A stretch of 15,884 nucleotides of DNA from VGWF01 sp964423465 (GTDB lineage Bacteria; Verrucomicrobiota; Kiritimatiellia; PWTM01), in assembly GCA_964423465.1 (NCBI GenBank), contig CAYRFK010000111.1, forward strand, positions 1-15,884, given 5' to 3'. Positions 7,740 to 14,861 of the stretch are shown piece after piece (position 1 is the first letter of the stretch; each line of letters starts with the position of its first letter). A program made the position numbers and the translations under genes. The notes below the pieces were generated by a model. That model ran no database searches, was not told the origin of the DNA, and was given only the letters and a program-made list of their open reading frames with translations.

Positions 7740-10445
7740 TCACTGCAAGCGCGGCGCCCCGGGCAGTCCGAGGACGGGCGCCGGGTTGGTCGGGGGCGGA
7801 GTGAGGATGGGGACGGGCAAGGGAGGCGGCGGCATGGTGGGGAGCGAGACGGGCGGCGAGGCAGGCATGGAAAGAACGGGCTCCGGCAGCGGGGGTGGCC
7901 ACGCGATCGGAGTCGTGCCGGGGTATGCAGGCTCCGTCGGCGTGCGGGATGGAGGTCGTGCCACAGCGTCGGCCGGGGGAAACAGGATGGGGGGGATGAC
8001 CGGCGAAGGGGACATCGGGGCGGCCGGGGTGCCATCGCTGGCGGTGACGCCCAAGCGGAGGATCGGCAGAATGCGGTCGCGCACGGTCGGACTCATATCG
8101 AAGAGGACGAATCCCGCCGCCTCCGTGCGACGGGCGGCGAGCACCTGTTCAACGACCTGGTCGGCCAGCAGTCGCGACTCCCCGGAGGTGGCGCCGATGC
8201 CCTGCAGAATGCGTCCCCGCGCACCGGGCAGGGCGGCGTGGACCTGGGCGCGGGAGGTGAAGCGCTGGAGGTTCTCGTCGTAGTTCATCGGGACGACGAA
8301 GTCGACGATCCCCTCGCGCAGCCACAGCGCCCAGTCCTGGCCGATCGACAGCCGGCAGTCAGGCTGGTTGGCGAAAACCGCGGCGGAGAGCTGGATGCCG
8401 GGCCGAACGGCGTTGAGTTCGCGGCGGACGCGCCGGACGAACTCCGTAATGACTGCGGCGCGCCATTCGCGGAATTCGACCGCGAGATCGCCGTCGTTTC
8501 GCACGTCGGCCGGCCACGACGCCACGCGCCGGCCGGAGGCGCGTTCAAAGGCCGCGCGTGAGGCGGGGCTGAAACATGCGTCACCGTTGGGATAGCGGAT
8601 ATAGTCGAGGTGGATGCCGTCGACCGCGTACGTCCGTGCGAGTTCGAGGATGGAGGCGAGTTCCCGGTCGGTGTTCGACGGGATCGCCGGATTCAGCCAG
8701 TCGAGAGTCTGCCCGCCCGCCGTCCTCTGCAGCGCGCCGTCGGCCGCCAGTTCCTTCCGCTTCGCATCGGTCACGCCTTCAAGGTTCCAGCAAACTTTCC
8801 AGACGTGAACCTTGAGCCCGTGCGCTCGGGCGGCGCGCAGGCATGCCGCGACCTGGTCGCCGTGGGTGCGGGACGTGTACGACTCGGGAAGAACGGAGCC
8901 GGGATAGTGGGCCTGAACGGGCCATAGCATGTTGGGGAAGACGTGCGTGAGGCCGCTGTCCCTCAGGATCCGGCAGGTGCGGTCCCAGTCGCCGGGATAC
9001 CAGCCGGCCCCCGAGTGGTCCCAGATGCCGGCGATTTCGCCCGGCGCGGGGCGTTGGATCCCGGCGTAGGCCTCGGTCAGCATCGCCCGCACCTCGCGGC
9101 TGGAATCGAGCACGGATCCCCATTCGCCCTCCGCCGCCGCAGCGGTCGCGCGAGCGTGGGCAGCCGCGGCCCGGTCGAGCCGGTCGATGACGCGGGCGGG
9201 GTCGGTGCCGCGGCCCTGAGTCGCGGCGGCGCGGATGGCGGCGGTCGCATCCTCGATGCCGTCGAATGAATCGATCCGGCCGGCGTCGGCGAGGAGCAGT
9301 TCCGCGATCCATCGCCAGGCCGGCGGATACAGCGAGGCCACCATGGCGGCGAGCATGTGCTGCTTGCCCTCGGTGTCGTCGCCACTGAGGACGTGCGTCA
9401 TCCAGAATCCGGTGTCCGACATACCCCACGCGGGGGCCGGCGGGGCGGCGCCCGTGTCGTCCTCCCATGTCGCGACGATCCTCGCGTCCGCGCGCGCGGG
9501 CTCCACGGGCCGGATGTTGGAGGACTGCTGGCCGACGAAGTCCGGCACATGGAGGCCGGCCGCATCCTGAAATCGAAAGCCCGTCCACCGGCCGTCGCCA
9601 TCCAGGCGGCGGTATTCGCCGAGGCGGAATCCGAGCAGTCCGGCGAGTCGCGGATCCGACGAATAGCATGCGATCAGGCGGCCGCCGCGTTGTACGTACG
9701 CTTTGATGGCGCCGTGGACGGAATCCGGAAGGATGTCGTTGTATCCCAGGATGGCCACGCGGGCGGGCGAGTCCGCGCGGAAGTCCTCCTCGTCGAGGAC
9801 CAAGTGGGGAAGCCCTGCATCCTCCAGCCACCCCTGGATCCGTCGTGTGACCGAATCGCCGAACTTCCGCTCGGCGGCGTCGGGGAGGGACTTCGTGCCC
9901 CGCAGCACGGCAACCACGGGTTCGGCGGTGCGCAGCGAGTGGATCACGAGGCGGGCGTCGTCGCCATTTCCGCGCCACGGCGAGAGGCGGATGCGCGTGA
10001 TGCGGCTCAGCCCGGCCGGCTTGCCCTCGGCGTGGAGCGTATCAATGGCCAGGAAGGCGCGCTGGCGGCCTGGCCGGCGCACGGGCACGGCCCACGCGTA
10101 CCAGCCGTCGCCGCTTTCGAAGTAGAGGTTGATGGCGCGGACGGCCTCGGGCTTGTCGCACGTGAAATCGAGCGCGAGCAGGGGTGTGCGGGAAAGATCG
10201 AGCGGGGCCTTGTGGTCCCAGGTGTGGCGATCGGCGGAATCCGCGGAGAATGGAGCGCGGAGCAGAAGACCGTCCGTCCGCGTTTGGGCTGACGGGGTCC
10301 CCTCTGCGGCAGGCCATGCCGTGGCGGCCTCGCCCGGGTCGGCGAAGTGAAATGAGACCAAGTCCGCGGCCGTGACGCGGCATGGTCCGGCGACCGCCAA
10401 GCAGGCGGTAGCCAAGGCTGCGAAGTTCCGAAGGATCTGCCTCAT
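7740..10445 (-). CDS. Family 10-like glycoside hydrolase (GHL10/DUF187 type) with proline-rich tail
   Basis: This 901-residue protein starts with a signal peptide (residues 1-27, MRQILRNFAALATACLAVAG). Residues about 28-172 are beta-rich, carbohydrate-binding-like. Residues 176-280 contain VAILGYNDILPDSV and a GGRLIACYSS strand typical of class I glutamine-amidotransferase-like (ThuA-like) folds. Residues about 470-790 form the GHL10/DUF187 barrel: IWDHSGAGWYPGDWDRTCRI, AHGLKVHVWKVCWNLEG, DGIHLDYIRYP (609-619) and IVDFVVPMNYDE (713-724). This family is related to GH families acting on polysaccharide or peptidoglycan; the substrate is unknown. The last 96 residues hold about 36 prolines. I chose the ATG at 10445 because it begins the signal peptide and a promoter lies just upstream; the longer frame starts at a TTG at 10481 inside that promoter. 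The Shine-Dalgarno is weak. Confidence 0.9.
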   Translation of the reverse strand: MRQILRNFAALATACLAVAGPCRVTAADLVSFHFADPGEAATAWPAAEGTPSAQTRTDGLLLRAPFSADSADRHTWDHKAPLDLSRTPLLALDFTCDKPEAVRAINLYFESGDGWYAWAVPVRRPGRQRAFLAIDTLHAEGKPAGLSRITRIRLSPWRGNGDDARLVIHSLRTAEPVVAVLRGTKSLPDAAERKFGDSVTRRIQGWLEDAGLPHLVLDEEDFRADSPARVAILGYNDILPDSVHGAIKAYVQRGGRLIACYSSDPRLAGLLGFRLGEYRRLDGDGRWTGFRFQDAAGLHVPDFVGQQSSNIRPVEPARADARIVATWEDDTGAAPPAPAWGMSDTGFWMTHVLSGDDTEGKQHMLAAMVASLYPPAWRWIAELLLADAGRIDSFDGIEDATAAIRAAATQGRGTDPARVIDRLDRAAAAHARATAAAAEGEWGSVLDSSREVRAMLTEAYAGIQRPAPGEIAGIWDHSGAGWYPGDWDRTCRILRDSGLTHVFPNMLWPVQAHYPGSVLPESYTSRTHGDQVAACLRAARAHGLKVHVWKVCWNLEGVTDAKRKELAADGALQRTAGGQTLDWLNPAIPSNTDRELASILELARTYAVDGIHLDYIRYPNGDACFSPASRAAFERASGRRVASWPADVRNDGDLAVEFREWRAAVITEFVRRVRRELNAVRPGIQLSAAVFANQPDCRLSIGQDWALWLREGIVDFVVPMNYDENLQRFTSRAQVHAALPGARGRILQGIGATSGESRLLADQVVEQVLAARRTEAAGFVLFDMSPTVRDRILPILRLGVTASDGTPAAPMSPSPVIPPILFPPADAVARPPSRTPTEPAYPGTTPIAWPPPLPEPVLSMPASPPVSLPTMPPPPLPVPILTPPPTNPAPVLGLPGAPRLQ

Positions 10446-10470
10446 GCGTTCACGGGTCCAAAGGGCGATC

Positions 10471-10498
10471 ACTTTACGCAAGGCCGCAGTTCGGTCAA
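10471..10498 (-). promoter_or_regulatory. Candidate sigma70-type promoter for the glycoside hydrolase gene
   Basis: On the minus strand TTGACC (10498-10493) matches five of six -35 bases, and TAAAGT (10476-10471) four of six -10 bases, with a 16-nt spacer. Transcription would begin near 10464, leaving a leader of about 19 nt before the ATG at 10445, which supports that start codon. Confidence 0.5.
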
Positions 10499-10506
10499 GG
10501 GAGTTC

Positions 10507-10532
10507 GACGACCCCCGGTGAGTGGGGTCGTC
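10507..10532 (-). terminator. Hairpin after the regulator gene
   Basis: GACGACCCC (10507-10515) pairs perfectly with GGGGTCGTC (10524-10532), a 9-bp stem with an 8-nt loop, 26 nt beyond the stop of the minus-strand regulator gene. It lacks a clear T-tract on the minus strand, so intrinsic termination is plausible but not certain. It also lies just upstream of the next gene's promoter. Confidence 0.5.
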
Positions 10533-10558
10533 CGCCGGAGTTCCGCGGTCGGTGCGAA

Positions 10559-11632
10559 TCAGGTCTGCGCGGTCGTTGGCGGCGGGCCGCGCAACCGGTA
10601 GTGGCCGCGTTCGACTCGCTCGAACTTGTCCGATCGGTTCATACGCATGAGGACCTGGGTCGAACTCAGTGCCGAGCGCTCATCGAGGCATTCGTTCAGG
10701 AGGCCCGTGATGTGTTCGAAGTGGAGGGATCCGCCCTGGCGCCCCGCCAGAATGTCCGCGACCAACCGGTCCGCATGCCGGTCGAGCAGAAATCGGCCGT
10801 CACGGGTTGCCAGCACGTTCTTCATGTGCGCGAGAATGCGGGGCAGCATGACATGGCGGTCCGCCGCCATCTCGTCCACGAGAGAGGCGCCGAGATGCTC
10901 GATGACGGGATCGACGGACACGGGGCCGCCCGCGGCCGCGAGTCCCGCCCGCGCCCGTTGTTCGATGGCAGCCAGTGTATCCTGTCGGGTGAGGGTGAAC
11001 AGACTGTCGAGACTGCAGATGCGGCCCGGATGGGCATCCGCCAGCATCAGCAGGGCGGAGGCAGGGTTATAGGGGGCGAAGATCCCGGATCCGCTCCAGA
11101 CCATGACCTCGGAGGCGGTGACCGCACGGCCACGGGAGGCGAGGAATGCGATGGCCGCGTCCAGAATGGGCTGGAGGTAGGCAAGGGGAAGCCTGGATCG
11201 AAGGCGGGCGAGGCCTGCCGCCTCGGTCTGACGTACGCGCTCGCGGGTCAGGTTGTGGTCACTGGCGATCTCCTGAAGCGTCTCGCAGTCGCGGGATGCC
11301 CCCGCATCCGATCGATGGAGTCCGTAGCGGCGGGTCAGGACGTGAATCTGGGCCGGCAGAAGGAACTCGGCGAGCATCGCCTTGAGATTCTCGAACTCGA
11401 GGGATCCCTCTTCCAGTCGGCGGCAGAGACGGAAGAAGGTTCGCGTCTGCTTCAGTGTCCGCACTCCGAAGCTCCGAAGTTTCAGGAGATCCTCCGCCTT
11501 CCATCCCCGAAGCTCTCCCACGGTTCGGATGCCGATCCGCTCGCAGCAGTGGACACCGCGGGCGGGAAGGCCCGCTTCCTCGACAGGCCATCCATCGATC
11601 GCGGGACGATGTACGACAGGCACGGTAATCAT
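10559..11632 (-). CDS. Composite transcription protein: RNAP alpha-CTD-like, sigma region 4-like and HARE-HTH-like domains
   Basis: The 357-residue protein combines three transcription-related modules. Residues about 27-66 (CCERIGIRTVGELRGWKAED, then LLKLRSFGVRTLKQ) match the helix-hairpin-helix of the RNA polymerase alpha C-terminal domain. Residues 88-147 match sigma-70 region 4: LLPAQIHVLTRRYGL, then LQEIASDHNLTRERVRQTEA with the RERVRQ recognition-helix signature. Residues about 155-295 look like further helical winged-helix material. Residues 300-348 (SLHFEHITGLL to FERVERGHYRLRG) resemble the HARE-HTH fold of the RNAP delta subunit. It has no sigma region 2, so it is unlikely to be a true sigma factor; a DNA-binding or RNAP-binding regulator is inferred. 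The ATG at 11632 is selected by a GAGGGG ribosome site and by a promoter lying inside the longer frame that begins at 11776. It is divergent from trkA. Confidence 0.85.
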   Translation of the reverse strand: MITVPVVHRPAIDGWPVEEAGLPARGVHCCERIGIRTVGELRGWKAEDLLKLRSFGVRTLKQTRTFFRLCRRLEEGSLEFENLKAMLAEFLLPAQIHVLTRRYGLHRSDAGASRDCETLQEIASDHNLTRERVRQTEAAGLARLRSRLPLAYLQPILDAAIAFLASRGRAVTASEVMVWSGSGIFAPYNPASALLMLADAHPGRICSLDSLFTLTRQDTLAAIEQRARAGLAAAGGPVSVDPVIEHLGASLVDEMAADRHVMLPRILAHMKNVLATRDGRFLLDRHADRLVADILAGRQGGSLHFEHITGLLNECLDERSALSSTQVLMRMNRSDKFERVERGHYRLRGPPPTTAQT

Positions 11633-11638
11633 TGGAAT

Positions 11639-11644
11639 CCCCTC
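11639..11644 (-). promoter_or_regulatory. Ribosome binding site deciding the start at 11632
   Basis: GAGGGG on the minus strand lies 6 nt before the ATG at 11632. The same frame stays open upstream to 11776, but that stretch contains the promoter and reads as low-complexity Arg-rich sequence, so this site fixes the start. Confidence 0.7.
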
Positions 11645-11658
11645 ACAACCTCGTCGGA

Positions 11659-11688
11659 ATGGTACATGCTGCGCATTCAACCTGTCAA
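11659..11688 (-). promoter_or_regulatory. Sigma70-type promoter for the composite regulator gene
   Basis: A perfect TTGACA -35 (11688-11683, minus strand) is followed after 18 nt by TACCAT (11664-11659, four of six -10 bases). Transcription would start near 11652, about 20 nt before the ATG. The inverted repeat at 11694-11706 abuts the -35. Confidence 0.6.
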
Positions 11689-11693
11689 TGTGT

Positions 11694-11706
11694 GTTTCGC
11701 GGAAAC
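11694..11706. promoter_or_regulatory. Inverted repeat next to the regulator promoter, possible operator
   Basis: GTTTC-GCG-GAAAC is a perfect 5-bp inverted repeat with a 3-nt centre. It starts 5 nt upstream of the -35 of the regulator promoter, a position suited to an activator or autoregulator. A short repeat like this can occur by chance, so the role is speculative. Confidence 0.3.
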
Positions 11707-12040
11707 GAGAGGGGCCACGCGCCCGTCCGGGTTGCCGGTCTGCGCAAAAGCGGAATGGGTATATGGAAGAATTCAATCCGTTCGCAAGAAGTTCACAATC
11801 TGAGTATTAGGTTAAGTTCCCGCGTTCAGGCCGGCATGGGGAGAGTCGATCGGGCGCGGGCTATGGATGGCGGCTTGGACCGGAGCGCTGCAGGATGAAC
11901 GGATCCATGATCTTGTCCTTTCGGGCTGAATCTGGGATGATTGAAAGGAGTGTGGGCTGGGCGCGACGGCGATCTACCGGGGGGCGTGAGCGTTCGGGGC
12001 CGGTTGTCGTCGAAGGACGGTTCCACGCTTCGGAGCATAC

Positions 12041-13390
12041 ATGAGAGCGATACTCATCGGGGCGGGCAGCGCGGGACGTGATCTTGCAGTGCGCCTGTAC
12101 AAGGAGCAGCACGACGTGGTGGTTGTGGATCGGAACCCCACGGTGCTGGGCCAGCTTCAGGAGGAGATGGACATCCAGACGGTCGTCGGCCACGGCGCCA
12201 GTCCTGCCGTTCTCAAGCGGGCGGGCATCGGAGAGGCCGAACTGCTCGTGGCGGTGACGGACAACGACGAGGTGAATCTTCTCGCCTGCGTCTGCGCAAA
12301 GACCGCCGGCGTCAGCTTCCGTGTCGCACGGGTCTCGAATTTGGATGTGCGCACGGATTCCGACCTCCTGCGGCTCCCGGAACTTGGGGTGGATCTCGCC
12401 ATCAACCCCAAGGAGGAATGCGCCGTCGAACTGGCCTACATGCTTCAGCTTCCGGGGGCGGAGGAGGTTGTGGATCTTCTACAGGGGCGGGTGCTGGCCC
12501 TGGGGTTCAAGGTTTCCGCGGACAGCCCCCTGTTGCGGCAGACGCTGAAGGACTGCCTGCCGCTGGAGATCCTGCGTACGGTGCGGTTCATCGCCCTCCA
12601 GCATGGCGGAAGTCTGAGCATTCCGTTCGGGGAAACACGATTCATGGTCGGTGACGATCTCTACGTGGTCGGACAGCCGGACGCGCTGCCGGCCCTCCTG
12701 AACGTGGTGTATCCCGACCGGCCGAAGATCTCGAAGGTCATCGTCGCGGGCGGCGGATCCCTCGGGCTTTCACTCGCCCGGCAACTCGAGCGGTCCGGGC
12801 TGGATATCGTGCTGATCGAGTCGGATGCGAAGACGGCGGACACATGTTCAAACGCGCTCGACCGCACCCTCGTGCTGCACGGCGATGCCATGTCGCAGGA
12901 GACGCTGGAGAACGCCGGCATCGGAGAGAACACGGCCTTCGTCTCAACCACGGGCAGTGACGAGAACAACATCATCATGTGCCTGCTCGCACAGAAGGCG
13001 GGTGCGAGTTTCACCGTCGGCAGCGTGTCGAAGCCGGAATACGTGCCGGTGATCAACAACCTGAGCCTCCTCGACCGCGCGGTCAGTCCGCACCTTTCGA
13101 TGATGAACTCCATCCTGCACTTCATCCGGGGCCGGAATGTGCGGGCCGCGACGCTCTTTCATACGCTCCCCGGGGAGTTGCTTGAGATCGTTCTGGACAC
13201 CGGCCATGCGTGGGCCGGCCGGGCGGTTCGCGACCTTGGCATGCCGAAGGGGACGATCCTGGCGACCATGGAGCGGGGCGGCGAGGTGCTGGTTCCGACC
13301 GGAGACACCCTGCTTGGCGTCGGCGACCGGCTGGTCGTCTTCGCGCTCCCCGGCGCCGTGAAGCGGCTCGCAAACATCATCAATGCCTAG
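12041..13390 (+). CDS. trkA: Trk potassium uptake regulatory subunit TrkA
   Basis: TrkA is the cytoplasmic nucleotide-binding subunit that gates the TrkH potassium channel. The 449-residue protein has the full double TrkA layout. The first Rossmann RCK-N domain has GAGSAG at 7-12 and acidic Asp30 at the end of the second strand, indicating NAD(H) preference. It is followed by a TrkA_C domain (about 145-230). The second RCK-N has GGGSLG at 237-242, followed by LDIVLIES, and then a second TrkA_C domain (about 365-449). The length is normal for the family. GGAG at 12032-12035, 5 nt upstream, supports the ATG. trkH follows 18 nt later in the same reading frame, separated by a single TAG stop. The arrangement trkA-trkH-trkH forms a clear potassium-uptake operon. 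Confidence 0.95.
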   Translation: MRAILIGAGSAGRDLAVRLYKEQHDVVVVDRNPTVLGQLQEEMDIQTVVGHGASPAVLKRAGIGEAELLVAVTDNDEVNLLACVCAKTAGVSFRVARVSNLDVRTDSDLLRLPELGVDLAINPKEECAVELAYMLQLPGAEEVVDLLQGRVLALGFKVSADSPLLRQTLKDCLPLEILRTVRFIALQHGGSLSIPFGETRFMVGDDLYVVGQPDALPALLNVVYPDRPKISKVIVAGGGSLGLSLARQLERSGLDIVLIESDAKTADTCSNALDRTLVLHGDAMSQETLENAGIGENTAFVSTTGSDENNIIMCLLAQKAGASFTVGSVSKPEYVPVINNLSLLDRAVSPHLSMMNSILHFIRGRNVRAATLFHTLPGELLEIVLDTGHAWAGRAVRDLGMPKGTILATMERGGEVLVPTGDTLLGVGDRLVVFALPGAVKRLANIINA

Positions 13391-13408
13391 CCCTGCCTTG
13401 CCCACTCG

Positions 13409-14860
13409 ATGAACCCCAGAGCCGTCCTGCACCAAATTGGTGTCGTGCTGATCATCATCGGCGCGACCCTGGCCGCGTGCGGCGCCGTGGGCCGGATGCT
13501 CGGTGATCCGCTGCTCTCCCTCGAAGCCCTCTGCGGTTCCGCGGGCATCACGCTGGCTGTGGGCGTGGGGCTGCGTCTCGGGACACGGCGCGCCCCGGAT
13601 CTGACGGTTCGGGACGGCATTGGCGTGGTCACGCTCGGGTGGGCGGCGATCGGGGTTCTCGGGGCGCTGCCGTACCTGTGGGCCGGCGTCATCCCTGACT
13701 TCGCCGGCGCCGTGTTCGAGACCATCTCGGGCTTCACGACAACCGGCGCCTCGGTGATACCCATTCTGGAGGATGTGCCGCGCGGCATCCTCCTGTGGCG
13801 CGCGACCACGCATTTTCTGGGCGGCATGGGTGTGCTGCTGCTTTGCATCGCCATTCTGCCCGCACTCGGTGCGGGCGGCATGCAACTCTATCGCGCCGAG
13901 GTGGCGGGTCCATTCAAGGACCGTCTCACGCCCCGCCTCGCCGATACGGCCCGCCTGTTGTGGTGGCTCTATGTCGCCCTCTGCGGAATCGAGATCCTCC
14001 TGTTGCGGGCTGGAGGCATGGGATGGTTCGACGCGGTCTGCCATTCGTTCGCCACGCTCGCCACGGGCGGGTTCTCCACCCGCACGGCGAGCATCGCGGC
14101 CTATGACAGCGTCTACATCGAAGGCGTGGTCATCCTCTTCATGTTCATCGGCGCCTGCAATTTCGTACTTCATCACCGCCTGCTGATGCGCGGGGACGCC
14201 AAGGGATTCCTGCGCGATACGGAGTTCCGGTTCTTCGCCGGGCTCCTCGGCGGCATGGTGGTTGTCATCACGCTGAACATGTGGATGGCGGGCGGATTGT
14301 CCTTGGGCCGGGCGTTCAGGGACAGCCTCTTCTCGGTCACGTCGCTCATGAGCACAACAGGATTCTGCACCGCGGACTTCGACCGGTGGACGCCGTTCGC
14401 CAAGATCGTCCTCGTCCTCTCGATGGTGGTTGGAGGCTGTGTCGGATCGACGTCGGGCGGCATGAAGCAGCTTCGTGTGGCGGTCGTCCTGAAGGCGATC
14501 CTGCGTCGCATCCGCCAGTTTTACCGGCCCCAGGCGGTCATTTCGGTCAAGGTCAACAATGAGCCATTGCCAGAGTCCTCCGTCGGCCCTATGGTCGCAT
14601 TTGCCATGCTGTATGTGCTGGTGCTGGTGCTCGGATCGGTGGTCATGACTCTCTTCACGCCCGATATGACGACGGCGGTGACGTCGGTGGTGGCGACCAC
14701 CGGCGGCGTGGGCCCGGGCCTCGCCGGGGTGGGGCCGACGCAGAACTATGCGTTCCTCCCGGCGGCGGGAAAATGGACCCTGACGCTGTGCATGCTGCTG
14801 GGCCGTCTCGAGTTCTACACTCTGTTCGCACTCGCAGCGCCCGGTTTCTGGAGGAGATGA
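13409..14860 (+). CDS. trkH: Trk potassium uptake channel subunit TrkH (first copy)
   Basis: TrkH is the membrane pore of the Trk system, normally a homodimer docked on a TrkA tetramer. The 483-residue protein has the usual length and four M1-P-M2 repeats. All four selectivity-filter segments are present: GFTTTGAS (Gly113), ATGGFST (Gly220-Gly221), STTGFCT, and ATTGGVGPG. The intramembrane-loop region GGCVGSTSGGMKQLR, also typical of TrkH, is present. The ATG at 13409 is the first in-frame start after the trkA stop, and no Shine-Dalgarno is visible before it (CCTTGCCCACTCG), so translation may depend on ribosomes terminating at trkA. Its stop is followed after one base by the GTG of a second trkH. 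Confidence 0.95.
   Translation: MNPRAVLHQIGVVLIIIGATLAACGAVGRMLGDPLLSLEALCGSAGITLAVGVGLRLGTRRAPDLTVRDGIGVVTLGWAAIGVLGALPYLWAGVIPDFAGAVFETISGFTTTGASVIPILEDVPRGILLWRATTHFLGGMGVLLLCIAILPALGAGGMQLYRAEVAGPFKDRLTPRLADTARLLWWLYVALCGIEILLLRAGGMGWFDAVCHSFATLATGGFSTRTASIAAYDSVYIEGVVILFMFIGACNFVLHHRLLMRGDAKGFLRDTEFRFFAGLLGGMVVVITLNMWMAGGLSLGRAFRDSLFSVTSLMSTTGFCTADFDRWTPFAKIVLVLSMVVGGCVGSTSGGMKQLRVAVVLKAILRRIRQFYRPQAVISVKVNNEPLPESSVGPMVAFAMLYVLVLVLGSVVMTLFTPDMTTAVTSVVATTGGVGPGLAGVGPTQNYAFLPAAGKWTLTLCMLLGRLEFYTLFALAAPGFWRR
14850..14856 (+). promoter_or_regulatory. Ribosome binding site of the second trkH
   Basis: GGAGGAG, inside the last codons of the first trkH, lies 5 nt before a GTG at 14862. It supports GTG over the out-of-frame ATG at 14857, because the TrkH homology is in the GTG frame. 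Confidence 0.75.
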
Positions 14861-14861
14861 C

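Larger units (their letters stand above)
11633..12040. other. 408-bp divergent intergenic region
   Basis: This gap separates the divergent regulator gene and trkA. It holds the regulator ribosome site, its promoter and the inverted repeat at 11694-11706. A relatively AT-rich stretch runs from about 11755 to 11815. I found no strong trkA promoter; TTGTCC (11913-11918) with GATGAT (11936-11941), spacing 17, is a weak candidate. A 49-codon open frame at 11895-12044 ends overlapping the trkA start but has no convincing coding character. I recognise no riboswitch consensus here. Confidence 0.6.

Noticed and set aside
11633..11776. Longer N-terminus for the composite regulator, starting at 11776
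   Set aside because: This stretch contains the promoter (11659-11688) and ribosome site and reads as Arg-rich non-domain sequence.
11807..12040. c-di-AMP (ydaO-type) riboswitch before trkA
   Set aside because: Potassium transporter genes often carry one, and GGGG-rich segments occur here, but I could not fit the conserved core or its pairing pattern.
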